Assembly (NCBI GenBank): GCA_003049485.1
Contig: PYST01000148.1
Coordinates: forward strand, 1 to 40,652
Reading direction: 5' to 3'
Source: Ophioceras dolichostomum
Lineage: Eukaryota > Ascomycota > Sordariomycetes > Magnaporthales > Ophioceraceae
DNA: 40,652 nt
This document shows positions 1 through 10,549 of the stretch, one piece after another (position 1 is the first letter of the stretch; every line of letters begins with the position of its first letter). A program made the position numbers and the translations under genes. The notes below the pieces were generated by a model. It had not been told where the DNA came from. It saw only the letters and a list, made by a program, of their open reading frames with translations, and did not search any database.

Positions 1-2063
1 GGGGGGGGACCCAAGAAGACCCAGCAAGCATAGAAGTCGGACCTGCAGCGTCTGAGTGCGATTGGCAGTATCGCAAACCGAAAGGTAAAGCAAGTGATGG
101 CAGTCTGCATTGATGGGAAAACCTGGATAGCTTCAAGCCGCAACTCCCGAGGCGGTCAGGAACGGTGGGAGAAAATGCCAACGGATCGGCGAAAACCACA
201 TGGCCGGGCCAGCCGAGACCTGCTAGCCCTCCAAATGGAGAGAGAGCTGGCCGTGCTGGCATGGAAGTGGAATCGCGGGGGCCACTGGCTCGCGAGACCT
301 TCGGCCGTCAACCCATTCGTTAGCTAACCCGCATATCTTTCCACCCACTTTTGGCCACGAAAGCGGCGTTTTGAAGCCGCCCGTGCTGACCCTCAGGTCT
401 CACCTCACCTATCAGTTCAGCGGCACCAGCATCATCAGCATCAGCATTGGCATCAGCATACCCACGCTTCAGGTCCGAAAATCCTCAAGCCGCCGGGCGG
501 GCGGGGGTCGGTGGGCAATTTTATACGGGGAAAGCTCAGCAATGGATTCAGTCGCTTATGTTCGGTTCTGCTCGGTTCGTGAAATCCGTCCACTTTGCTT
601 CACATTTTGGATTGCTGCCCCTGAAGAATTCCCCTGGTTGGACGCAGAGAGAGAGAGAAAAAAAAAAGATGAGACGGAGAGTTGGGACCCAGGAATTTTG
701 ACAGCCGACATCTGGGAGATCCTCTGTCTCTCCACAATTCCACAATGCGATTAGGCACCCCACAAAATCTGGTGCCCCACTGGCTGACTTCTGATGCAAC
801 CTGGGGCCGATTTCACCGGGGAAGGCGGGAACTTCCTCTCGGTCTCAGCGGTCGTGGCAGTGACACCGAGCGAAGGAGGCAAGAGGGAGAAAAAAAAGAA
901 AGAAAAATCAGAAAAGAGGGCCAGACAACAGTCCTCCTAGCAACCAGCACACCGGCTCCACACTCCGGCAGTCCGTTCGGTTCATCGTGCTGCCGTTGCC
1001 CCTTTTTTTTCTTCTTGATTTTTTTTCTCGAATATTCTCACCGCTTGAGAATCCAGACAGGCTAGGATCAGGTTTATGCTTCGGCCGTGCTGGAGTGCAG
1101 AATGGGATTGGTTCCGGGGCAATAAACTTATATGCAGCGCTACTGTGCTCCGTACCTGTGTGGTTGCGCTATGCGGTGATGTGCTGTGCTTCGGGGCTTG
1201 CGTGTTCGGTGTATGGCTGGCCGTTGTCAGGCCTCCTCCAATCCTTTGCAAACACACAACGCACAACGCAATATTAGCTTCCGTAATAAAACAGAACCCA
1301 GGCGAAAAGCCCGACCGCCTTGCCTGACAAACGCCCATTTCCGGCTGGGTCTCACGGCCGTCAAAGAAGGTCCTTCTTTTTTTTCCTTCGTACCACCCTG
1401 TTGGCCGTTGACGGGTCGGAAGGCAAGGGCACAGGTAAGGTGCCCGTCTTTTTCGTTCCCGAACCCCTCTGATCCCTGTCAAGGCCATTTCTCCCTTCCA
1501 TGCCGCATTACCGCAGGGATCACACATTTCCCTCGTTTTTTTCCCCCTTCCCTTCCTCCCGTCCAAGCCAGTGTTTGTTGTGCCTTCAAACGGGATTGGC
1601 ACGCCGGGCCTCGCCTCATTCACTTGGACCTGCCACCCCATACGCATCCCACCAACAGCCAAGCATGGGGAAGGAGCGCCCCGTCCCACCCACACAGACT
1701 TTGAACAGGCTGTACAAATATCCTCCCCCACGCCCTTCCTCCTCCCCGTTTGCTTCTTCGAACTTTTCTTCTTCCATTCCTCACTACCGCGGAACTGAGC
1801 AAATCTCCTCTCTCATACAACTTAATAATTCGAGAACCAAGACCGCAAAGGATATTGTCGAAGCTTGCTGCACGCTCCGTCATCAACTAGCATTGCCATC
1901 TCTCCGACATAAGCTTGTGCCGAATTTTGCCTCCGCTTAATTCACACACACCTTACCCCATACACACAAAACAACAAAAGTACGTCGTGACTCACACTAT
2001 GTTCGGGACCAAAGCCATGGAAGGCCTCGCAACTGACCCTTTTCGACCTGCAGCTTTTCCAAG
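1..2063. other. Intergenic / long leader region upstream of the first small gene
   Basis: No convincing coding region is seen. Open frames on both strands have no family signature and overlap one another. The stretch contains poly-A/poly-T and GA/CT-rich patches (about 655-670, 890-920, 1005-1030) and a C/T-rich tract near 1540-1760 of the kind found in fungal promoters and leaders. An ATG at 1999, with a second in frame at 2017, opens a 52-codon frame that overlaps the start of the next gene in another frame. It would act as an inhibitory upstream ORF if transcription begins before it. Confidence 0.6.
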
Positions 2064-2297
2064 ATGCCTACCCAGGTCACCTCACCCATCCCCATCCCGG
2101 CCGGCGGCCGGAAGAACCTCCAGGTCGTCACCTCCCAAGATCTGTTCGCCAGCCTGAGCGCCACCCTCGCGTCGAAGAACAACAACCTCGTCCATTCGAT
2201 CCAGGAGAACGACTACACCGTCCCTGCTCCTCCTCCTCCAAGCCCCGTCAGCTTTCGCGTGAACCCGGAGCAATGGATGAAGGCTGCGCGTCGTTAA
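2064..2297 (+). CDS. Small hypothetical proline-rich protein (77 aa)
   Basis: This is an unrecognised small protein. The ATG lies in a favourable fungal context (CCAAGATGCC). The frame runs 77 codons to TAA with a balanced, protein-like composition: a polar N-terminus, a central Ser/Leu/Ala stretch, a short proline run (residues about 55-60) and a basic end (KAARR). There is no signal peptide, membrane segment or known motif. The plus-strand leader before it is pyrimidine-rich, as expected for a real transcript. An upstream ATG at 1999 in another frame overlaps its start, so the transcript probably begins after 2020 or has a leader intron. It could be a conserved fungal orphan or a chance frame. 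I favour a real gene because of the start context and the absence of a better competing frame. Confidence 0.5.
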   Translation: MPTQVTSPIPIPAGGRKNLQVVTSQDLFASLSATLASKNNNLVHSIQENDYTVPAPPPPSPVSFRVNPEQWMKAARR

Positions 2298-3470
2298 GAA
2301 ATATGGTCAAACAGGAAATCGATATCGGGAGATCTTAGTGGCGCCCGAGACGAGCATCCGACGCACACAGCATGCGTCGTGACGCATAGTCCGGACAGGA
2401 GGAACTCGTCCTTTTTCGCAACCACGGTTCATTTCACGAGGGTCTCTTTCTTTTCCTTTCACGGCGTACTCAGGATGTAACAAAACATTGAATTCATTTG
2501 CGGGAGTTCCGGAGCGGGACATGGGAATGGAAGAATGGATTACACAAAAAGTCTCGAGCGACTTCGCGATTGCATTACCACAAGGGAACGGTCTGCGTTT
2601 CAGCTTAACAGTACCCTTTTTTTTTTTAATCGTCCTCTTCTCTTTTTATTCATTTCCCTTCTCTGACACAGCCGGCTGTTCTTTGTTGCTGCAGTTTCTC
2701 GCTGCAATTCTTTATTTTACACCGGTCAGAAAGGGCAGGACACAACGGCATGCTAGTTGATTCCGAGACGAAACACTTTGCTTATTTCCCTCACTCAAAC
2801 AAAAGTCTTCTTTTTTGGTGTGATGTTTGTGTGCGTGCGCTGCGCTTTGCGAGCTGTGGAACGTGAATGAGCAAGGGGGGAATTTCCGGACGTGCAATGC
2901 AATGGAGCTGGCACGAATAAGCTCACCCTTGCACTGAAATTTGCTGGCCCTTAGTCCGGTAAGGGGGTGGCCTAGCAGGGCCACAACCATTCATTCCTCA
3001 TCACGAAAATTGATGACGTTCGCCATGCTGCTTTCCCGAGGCTGCTTGAGTTGGCCCGTGATGTCTTGGAGGCTGGAGTCCGTCCGGGCCTTCAACTCAC
3101 TCTCCTGACCGAATGTTATTCCGTGTTGGTGACTTTCCGGGTCTCGGCCAGGGGCCGGGGGCGGTGTCCACTTAGACGGCCAATCACATAACATGGTTGC
3201 CCACTCAACGCGCTGAGACGCGACGCTTCCACTCGCGCCCCACAGCGTGTTTCTCGCGTCCGTTCCTGCAAGCACTTTAATAACACCCAAGTCCATGTGC
3301 TTTTCTCTTTCCTCAACTTCGTCCTCAGCCATCATTCCTGACAGTTCTTCAATTCTTGAGAAAGCACCTTCTTCAGCATCAAGCATCAACGCTGCGAATT
3401 CCCCAACTCTGTCAGAACATCGAAGAGTACTACTTGCCTCAAGTCTGTCCACATTCTCCCTCCAGCCAAG
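2298..3470. other. Intergenic region between the small gene and the Cdt1-like gene
   Basis: Nothing is recognised here apart from a poly-T patch around 2615-2630. The last 150 bases before 3471 are C/T- and CA-rich and probably form the leader of the Cdt1-like gene. A minus-strand open frame at 2991-3452 has no family features and overlaps this leader, so I treat it as non-coding. Confidence 0.5.
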
Positions 3471-5003
3471 ATGCCGGGGGCCATTACTCGACGAACCCGA
3501 TCCTCCAAGATCGTGCCCGCCAACTCGAAGCGCGGAGCCTCCATCATCAGCAACTTCGCTCGCGTGTCCAAACCCCCAGCGTCCGGGAGCGACTTCACCA
3601 TCAAGATCGTATCCGCCAAAGTTGAAGAAGGAGCAGAGTTCAGCCCAGTCGTCCCTGTTGCCTCGAAGAAGCGGAAGGCGGGTGTCAACGACGAAAATGA
3701 CAGCAGCCCCGACCAGGACGCGTCGGAGAAGCTACGGGTGGCCGTCAGTACCTCTACACCCCCTCGAGGGGCGAAGCGGTCGTGCAGGCGCCAACTCAGC
3801 ACTATCCAAGACAACAAGCAAATCCCGCAATCCCCTAGAAGGAGCTCCGTGAGCACGGAGGATGTCGACCTGCTCGGAGCCCAGCCCCTCCTGGAGCGTC
3901 TAAACCTCCAGGCCTCCCCGTCTGCGCCGCGAGCTCGCACACGGCCTGCCGTCTCGGTCTCAACCCAGCAGCAACTCCCCTCAGCGCTGGTGGACCTGCT
4001 CAACCTTTTCGCATCCTTCACCAAGACCCTCGCCATCCACCTCGCGCACAACGGCACGAGCGTACCCGTCGACATCCGCGCCATCAGCCCGAGCGTCACC
4101 CAGTCATGGGGCAAGCGCAAAGTCTCCCTCGACGACATCCGCAGATGCGTCGGCGTCCTCGTCAGCCTGCCAACCACGGGCTCGCCCTTCGGCCTGGTCG
4201 ACTACGGCCGAGGCAAGATCTGCGTCGAGCTCCTCAAGCCTCACGCCTCCTCCCTCGCGATCCCCGACGAGCCCGTGCTCAACAGCCGCTTCGAGACTAA
4301 CCTGCGTCGGCTCTGGGCCAAAGCGTCATCATCATCGGCCGCAACCACATCCACCACAGCTGATCCGGTGCGCTTCGTCGCAACACTGCCCAAGGCCGCC
4401 ATTACACAAAGCGAGTCCCTCGCCAAGGCGGGCCCGGCCCTGAACAAGGACCAGCGCACGCTCGAGGAGTTCAAGAACAACATCGCTGCCAAGAGGCAAG
4501 CCGACGAAGGCCGCAAGGCCCAGGCCCAAGCCCAGGCGCAGACCACTGCCTCTTCTTCAAGCCAGCAACAGCAGCAGCAGCAGCCTCTCCTCAACTCTAA
4601 CGGCGCCCCCATGAGCCTCATCGACCGCATCCGCTACAAGGAGCTCCTCGCCTCCCAACAGAGCATCTCTGCGCCCTCCCCCGTGGACCTCGCGCGCCGC
4701 GCCGCCCTGCAGCGCGTGCCCGACGTCGCGGCAGTCGTGGGCATGCTCAGCACCGCCTCGGGCACGGGCCAGAAGCGCGTGTCGTTCTCGATGGCGGGCG
4801 TGCTGTCCAAGCTGAGGGACTCGCTGCGCGTGCCCATCTCGCGCGAGGAGGGCGCCGCCTGCGTGCGTTTGCTGGCGGGCGAGGTGGCGCCCCAGTGGAT
4901 CAGGGTGGTCACCGTCGGGGGCAGGGAGAACGTCGTCGTCCTGACCGACTTTGCGCTGAGCAAGGTCGTCGTCCAGGAGCGGGTCGCGGCGCTTTTGGGA
5001 TGA
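3471..5003 (+). CDS. Cdt1-like DNA replication licensing factor (510 aa)
   Basis: Probable nuclear pre-replicative-complex factor that, in the known family, helps load MCM2-7 at origins together with ORC and Cdc6. It is a single uninterrupted exon. The N-terminus is basic and disordered (TRRTRSSK, then KKRK near residue 66). A central helical/winged-helix-like region lies at about residues 165-260, with a hydrophobic heptad start (LVDLLNLFASFTKTLAIHL) and a closing VVSL/FGLVDY-type strand, as in the Cdt1 middle domain. A glutamine/alanine linker (AQAQAQ, then seven Q) covers residues 345-372. The C-terminal domain (about 380-510) begins with SLIDRIRYKELLASQ and continues with RRAALQRVPDVAAVVGML and ISREEGAACVRLLAGEVAP. 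That pattern matches the fungal Cdt1 C-terminal MCM-binding winged helix. The start has a good context (CCAAGATGCC). Identification rests on remembered family patterns. The C-terminal domain is the stronger evidence. Confidence 0.78.
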   Translation: MPGAITRRTRSSKIVPANSKRGASIISNFARVSKPPASGSDFTIKIVSAKVEEGAEFSPVVPVASKKRKAGVNDENDSSPDQDASEKLRVAVSTSTPPRGAKRSCRRQLSTIQDNKQIPQSPRRSSVSTEDVDLLGAQPLLERLNLQASPSAPRARTRPAVSVSTQQQLPSALVDLLNLFASFTKTLAIHLAHNGTSVPVDIRAISPSVTQSWGKRKVSLDDIRRCVGVLVSLPTTGSPFGLVDYGRGKICVELLKPHASSLAIPDEPVLNSRFETNLRRLWAKASSSSAATTSTTADPVRFVATLPKAAITQSESLAKAGPALNKDQRTLEEFKNNIAAKRQADEGRKAQAQAQAQTTASSSSQQQQQQQPLLNSNGAPMSLIDRIRYKELLASQQSISAPSPVDLARRAALQRVPDVAAVVGMLSTASGTGQKRVSFSMAGVLSKLRDSLRVPISREEGAACVRLLAGEVAPQWIRVVTVGGRENVVVLTDFALSKVVVQERVAALLG

Positions 5004-5606
5004 GTGGATGGGTGCGGTGAAACAGACAGATGGAGCAAGAGAGAGGAGAGGAGAGGAAAGCGAGCGTATGGGGAGGGAGGAGATGGGTGCGTGATTTAGG
5101 TTCGGAGGATTTGTATAGACAGCATTCAGGAAAGGCGATTTGGAGTCGGGACGTGCAAGAAGAGGCATCGGGGCAGAAGCATCTTGAAATAAGCATAGCA
5201 TCCGGCGTTCTAGGTCTTTTTGTTTTTCTTTCATTGGGCGCAACGGTATCGGGCACATTATGTTGGAGGAAATGGGCTGGCTTTGTTTGACTTTTTGTTC
5301 GCTTCGAATCACTCTATAGGCGTGAATTCAAGCATCTAATGAAATCATCCAAAAAAGCAGAGAACGTGTCCGGTTTGCGCCCCGTTACCCAACGCAAAAA
5401 GAGGAACGTCCAGAAGAAGCCATATTCGGACGCCCTTGACCACTCCCCATGTTTCGACCTCCATCCCGTCCCCGCCCATGCAACGCTGACAATTTATATA
5501 TATAGAGATGTTGTCGGCCGTCCCCCAAACCAAGGTAGGGTAGGCCGATGGACGACCTGATCGTGATGAGGGTGAAAAACCCACGGAACAAGATAAGATC
5601 GAGTTT
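5004..5606. other. Intergenic region between convergent Cdt1-like gene and MBF1
   Basis: This holds the 3' ends of two convergent genes. It contains a GA-rich patch just after the Cdt1 stop (5036-5060) and a short TATATATA run near 5497. No coding region is supported. Confidence 0.55.
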
Positions 5607-6352
5607 TTACTCCTCCGTCTCATCGGCATTGTCCTCGCCCTCCTTCTCCCCCTCCTCCCCCTCCTCCGCCTCCTTCGCGGCCTTCTCCTCCGCCTCCTTG
5701 GCCGCAGCCTCCTTGGCCGCCTTCTTGGCCGCCTTCTGCTCGGCCTCCAGCTCCTTCTGCTTCCACTTGGGCAGCTTCTTGGCCGGCCTGGGCATGCCCT
5801 GGTTCACGCCGCGCAGGTACACGCCCAGGGCGTTCTCGATCTGGTTGAACTGCTTCTCGTCGAAGGGCGCCTTCCCGCTCTCCCAGTTCTTGATGACGGC
5901 GACCGTCAGGTTCGACTTGGTGGCGAGGTCCTGGTGCGTCCAGATGGGGTTCTTCTGCTGGCGCGCGTTGATCATGGCGGTGCCGACGTCCTTGGCCACG
6001 AGGTTCTGCTTCACGGGTCCGTCGGCCCGGTCGACCATGGTCATGCGCTGGCCGTCGCCGGCGCCGCCCTGGATCGATGCGATGCGCAAATGCGCAGCTG
6101 TTAGCTATCTAGCTGGTAGACAAACCCTGGGAATGCGGAGGCGAAGCTGTAGGAGCACATCGTGACGGCCGGAATCGATCAAGTACTCACCGAATTAGCA
6201 CCGCCCCATTTCTTCTCTGTCCCGATAACACTGCCGGAACGCTGTGCGGCGTTCAGCGCGCTTTTTGACTTGATGGTCGTCTGGCGGGGGCCGCCACCGC
6301 CGCCGCCGACCTTGCTCCCAATCTTGGTGACCGTATCCCAGTCGTCGGACAT
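5607..6352 (-). CDS. Multiprotein-bridging factor 1 (transcriptional coactivator, 207 aa)
   Basis: MBF1 bridges TBP and bZIP activators such as Gcn4 and also associates with ribosomes. Two exons: 6352-6191 (54 codons) and 6068-5607. The intron at 6190-6069 (122 nt) has a GTGAGT donor, a GCTAAC branch point and a CAG acceptor, and preserves phase 0. The N-terminal MBF1 domain starts MSDDWDTVTKIGSK and ends EKKWGGANS/GGAGDGQRMTMVDR. The HTH_3 (XRE-like) domain lies at about residues 85-145, with the signatures HQDLATKSNLTVAVIKNWESG and QIENALGVYLRG. The yeast homologue is about 150 residues. The extra length here is a C-terminal Lys/Ala/Glu tail (about residues 160-207) that ends strongly acidic. 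A TTG-containing stretch before the exon 2 acceptor could extend the frame upstream, but the CAG acceptor restores the conserved alignment. The gene is divergent from the DUF1365 gene. Confidence 0.95.
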
Positions 6353-6687
6353 CTTGTATATCGTTGGGTTGATAACCGATCTCGAGATTCCTTTACTTCG
6401 ATGGTGGAAGGGAAACCAGACGGCGGAAGATGAGTGTGCGGACGCAGATCGCGGTCGACGAGCGTTAGGGTATGTAAAGGCGCGCAATAAGCGAGGGTAG
6501 GCGAGGGCAACGAAGCTGAGTTGGGAGGGAGAGGAATGATGATGTTGGAAGTTCTCGCAACGAGCTGGAGGCGGTGGCGTCTTAAGGCCGTGGAAGGCAA
6601 TAGAATTTGGGGGGGTCAGTGGGGCTGTGAATGCCGCCCACCATTGAGTCAATCGGGGAGGTCTCCAAGGCTTATCAATGGCGTCCA

Positions 6688-6699
6688 GTCACGTGGCAT
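6688..6699 (+). promoter_or_regulatory. CACGTG E-box, copy 1 of an exact 12-bp repeat
   Basis: GTCACGTGGCAT with a palindromic CACGTG core, 336 bp upstream of the MBF1 start codon. The same 12 bases recur at 6877-6888. Candidate bHLH (Cbf1-like) site; no direct evidence of binding. Confidence 0.5.
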
Positions 6700-6876
6700 T
6701 GAAAGTTGGTTGTTTTCTTCAGCTGTTGTCCGTAACTTCCACGAGAGCTCAGTGAGGCCAAAGATGCCCAACCTCAGATAAAATTCCTTTCACTCCATTT
6801 CGTAAACAAAACTCGTCGGAATAGTTCCTTTCGAACGATTACAGGATCCAACTGCGTTCATGCGGATTGCCGATAG

Positions 6877-6888
6877 GTCACGTGGCAT
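6877..6888 (+). promoter_or_regulatory. CACGTG E-box, copy 2 of the 12-bp repeat
   Basis: Identical to the element at 6688-6699, 189 bp away in the same orientation. Identity beyond the six-base core, over twelve bases, makes coincidence less likely. Confidence 0.5.
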
Positions 6889-7124
6889 GTCTCCTGGGAA
6901 CTGGACCTCAGCTCCCTCTCTTTGCTGAGTCAGTTGGGTCGACCGACCTCACTACCACGCTGGACGGCATTGAAGAAGCCGGCGGTCGGATGGTGGACGA
7001 CGTCCACAACGGCGCATCAACGCCCCCGGTTCTGATTTCCTATTAAACATTAGCAATTCACCTTCCTTTTCTCTTCTCTCCTGGTGATGGATCTACTGCG
7101 TATAGATAGACTCCTCTCGTATAC

Positions 7125-7132
7125 ATCACGTG
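7125..7132 (+). promoter_or_regulatory. Third RTCACGTG E-box, close to the DUF1365 start
   Basis: ATCACGTG, followed by CAT as GCAT follows in the other two copies. It lies about 47 bp upstream of the DUF1365 ATG, inside the likely leader or core promoter. Confidence 0.4.
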
Positions 7133-7178
7133 CATCGTAAACCGTCCCCCGCTAATGCTCATCGGTTAACCACCTACC

Positions 7179-9203
7179 ATGCCTTCAAGCACGATGTCCT
7201 GGTTTGACTCGCTGGGATCGATATCGATCGGCTTTCACGCTCTAGCTCTACCTTGTCTTTGCTACTATCTCGCGAGGCCGTCCTTCACCAACTTCGGCCT
7301 GCTGTCCGCCTTCTTGTTGTTCAAGAACAAGGATGCAGTCCTCGATGCTGTCAAAGGTCTCGCCGGCGACCTCCCGTCTTCAGAACTGGTTGCCAAAGGC
7401 CTCAGTGTGCTAGTGATAGGGTCTTTTACGTTTTGGCTGGCTGGAAGGTTTCTGAGGCTTCTGACCAGTCCAGCTTCGCCGACCTGGAACGGCCCTGGCA
7501 AGGCCCTTTTGTTCCCGTGTCGGACGACCCATACAAGAACGTTTCCCCAGAGGCATTCATTCGCCTACTCCTACGTCGTTGTTGGTATTCCTGTAGACTG
7601 GACCGGTGCTGCGGGCGGCATGGTCTCTGTCGGTAATGGGCAGGGGACGAAGTCTTGTTATCACATTGATGCCGCGGACTATCTCGAGCGGGGGTCCGGA
7701 CATCTCGGCCTGAGGGGCAAGCTGGACGCATATCTTATATCTCAGGTTTGTCGGCCGCCACTCATTTCCTACCCTAGCCTGGTACGCGACTTGCACGCGT
7801 AGGCATCTGTACTAATTACCCAAATCCCAATCTAGGGGGCCGATCCGGGGAAGTACCCATACGCATACCTTGTAACAGCAGCCAAATTCCTCGGCTATCA
7901 CTTTAATCCAGTGTCGTTCTGGTACCTCTACGGCGCTGACAAGGTGCTTTCCGCTATGATACTGGAGGTGAACAACACCTTCGATGAAAGACGGATGTAC
8001 TATCTGCTGCCCTCCGAATCCGAGTCGAAATCTGGAATTACCAACCCGAACACGAGCATGCAGGCCGCCGGCGAAAGCAAAGGGGTAGATAAGCTACCCC
8101 TTAGCCGCCTCACTCAGACTTGGCCGAAGGATTTCCACGTCTCGCCATTCAACTCACGCAAGGGGTCGTACTCTCTCAACGCTCTCGACGTCCTCAGTCC
8201 GGGCATGCAGGGTCTGGGCGTCATAGACAACACAATCACACTGAGGTCGTCCAAGGGGCACGGGAAGCTAGTCGCCAGGATTTTCTCAGACGGACCCGGC
8301 TTGGACCCCACCAAGATGCCATTCTTACAAAAAGCTCTCTTCCTGGCTCGTTGGGGGTGGGTGGGCTTCGCCACCTTCCCTAGGATCGTCAAGGAGGCCG
8401 GCGTGCTCTTCTTTGCGCGAAAGCTGCACGTCTGGTTCCGGCCCGAACCCCTGAAAGACACCATTGGACGCAACGCGAACAGCACAGAGCGCCAACTGGA
8501 GGCCGCCTTCCGCGGATATCTCAGACACCTGGTCGAACACGCGAGCAGCCCCTTGGCCGTCAAGTACGTTCCAGGTGGGATTGCGGACTCTCCGAAGGAG
8601 TTGATGCTGTCCCCCTCGGCCAGGCAGGACGTGGGTGGTGGCGCAGAGGTGGATGTTGAAGAACTGGAATTCAAGGTCTTGACGCCCGTGTTCTACTCGC
8701 GATTTGTATTCTACGCACACGACCTCGAGGCGCTCTTCTGCGAGCTGAGGGAGAGCAGCACGATACGGGTGTCTCGGCCAGAACTCCTGCCCAAGCTAGT
8801 CCTGAGGAAACAGCCGGCGCCACTAGTGTCGACTGCCAGCTACGGGGACTACGTTGCCTTCAAGGCCATCCAGAGGCTGCGTCGGAGACCAGATCGAATC
8901 GAGCGGCCGATGACGTCCAGCCAAACAACAACTACGGCAACCACTAACGCGTCGAAGCCGAGCACAGAGGATATCAGGGGCTTCCGCATTTCGGCTATGG
9001 ATGGATTTGTCCTCTCCAACGACAATGCGAAGATGAGGACCGCGTACACGAGGACGGTTTTGAAGCTGTTCCTGGCCGAGAGGCTGGCGTTTGGGTTGGT
9101 TCCGCTGCTGGATGTTCAACGTTTTATCTTGGAGTCTGCCGTTGCCTGGATGTTGGCCCGATACCTGAGCATGATCGTCAAGGGGCCACTTGGATTTGGG
9201 TGA
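7179..9203 (+). CDS. DUF1365 family protein (644 aa), membrane-associated
   Basis: Member of the DUF1365 family, whose biochemical role is unknown. Bacterial relatives are often encoded beside cyclopropane-fatty-acid synthase and FAD oxidoreductase genes, suggesting lipid work. Two exons: 7179-7745 and 7836-9203. The 90-nt intron has donor GTTTGT and acceptor TAG, phase 0. There are two hydrophobic segments at the N-terminus (residues about 14-35 and 72-92). The DUF1365 hallmarks follow in order: THTRTFPQRHSFAYSY, HFNPVSFWYLYG, EVNNTFDERRMYYLL and KDFHVSPFN...GSYSLNALDV. A basic, threonine-rich linker (about 560-590) precedes a more hydrophobic C-terminus. A second ATG lies five codons downstream and could be the start instead. 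No lipid-synthase neighbour is present in this window. The gene is divergent from MBF1. Confidence 0.92.
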
Positions 9204-10549
9204 GAAGAATGTGAACTCTGACTCAAGGATGGATGGAGGAATCAATCCGACCTTGGTCTTGGGCGGGGCAGTCTTGATGTTGGCGCTCGCTTCGCGGCAC
9301 ACCACGGAAAGGTCATGACTGTCTTGTGTGGCATGCGCCCTCAGCCTGCAGTAAGAGAGTGCTTCCGGCTGTAGTGAGCTGCCCGTTCCGGGATCTGGTA
9401 CCGATGCTATTCGCGTCTTCCGGACGTCACACCTCTTGCGCTGAGCGTGGGATTTATTCATAGACTCTTACTTCGGCGGCGGTGAGGAAGTCGATGTCGG
9501 ATTACATGGGATCGAAAACCATTCAAGAAGCAAAGTACCTAGCAGACGTATTGTCCCCTAAGTATCTCTACATGCAGTCTCACCAAAGTGACGAAGACCA
9601 CCGAAGGCAAACCCACAAAAGCAGCGGCGGCTGCACATCGCTGTTGGTGCTGCAGCCCTTCGCACGCATGCATATTCGCCCCGAAGAGAAACATTCCAAA
9701 TTCCAAATACCTGCCATCCTCCGACGTAGGCGGCGTTGGTTCAAGTCAAGTCCGTTTCCTGCAGTCTCCCAAGAAAGCTTACGGGCGGCGGCGCAATGGC
9801 GGGGGATCCACAAAAGAGCTGCAGCAAGCTTGTCTTCTGTGTGAGTTGAGAAACCATGAGTGTTTTTTTAACCCTGCGTGTGTGACTTGTACGCTGCGGG
9901 GGGAAACACAGCAATGACAAATACCTGAAGTGAGCTCCAGCATCTCCCTCCACTTTCACAACACCCCTTCCACGTAAGAGCCATACCAAATTATCGCGAT
10001 GATTGATGTTGGCAGCAAGACATCGCGGCTGGCAATCCGCTTGTTGCCACTCCCAAAGAAACGAGAAAAAAAAATCTCAGACAGACCGCATCGACTGTTT
10101 GATCTTCCCGATATCTCCAACCCGCTTTAGTTGCCGCGTGCTCAGGGCTCGGACAACGACCACGTTCCTTGTCTGTGCCGTTTCTACGGGTACTATTGTA
10201 CTACATCCTTCCATTGTTCTTCGTTTCTGTCCTTCCCCTCCACCGACAATTAACCCCTCCAGTGATGTGAAGCATGCTATATGATGAAATTCTATTGCAG
10301 ACTGCCCCGCCGTGGACCGCCGAGTGTAACTGCTGCAGGTTACCCTACCTGATGCCTCTCATGCCTGACTATACTACCACGACAACCCTTCGGCCCTCTA
10401 TCACACACATGCATGCAGGTAGGTAGCTTGGGGAATGCTTGCCAGTATTCCCTGAGTAAAGCTCCGAAACTTGGCTTCCCGTTTCGTTCTGCTCAGGCTC
10501 GCGAAAGCTGATCGATAAGGTATACATGCCATTGGGGGACTCGGAGAGG

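Larger units (their letters stand above)
6353..7178. promoter_or_regulatory. Shared divergent promoter of MBF1 and the DUF1365 gene
   Basis: This 826-bp gap separates the two start codons and must hold both promoters. It contains a 12-bp element, GTCACGTGGCAT, repeated identically at 6688-6699 and 6877-6888. A third E-box, ATCACGTG, lies at 7125-7132. RTCACGTG is the core recognised by Cbf1-type bHLH proteins in yeast; its use here is inference. Confidence 0.6.

Noticed and set aside
982..1731. 249-codon open frame on the minus strand
   Set aside because: No start context, composition or family signature of a real protein. It overlaps the C/T-rich leader region and several open frames on the other strand.
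2991..3452. 153-codon minus-strand open frame before the Cdt1-like gene
   Set aside because: It lies in the probable promoter/leader of the Cdt1-like gene, with no recognisable domain and a competing frame on the other strand.
6089..6100. Earlier acceptor (AACAG) for MBF1 intron
   Set aside because: It overlaps the branch point and shifts the reading frame. The downstream CAG at about 6069 restores the conserved GGAGDGQRMT sequence.
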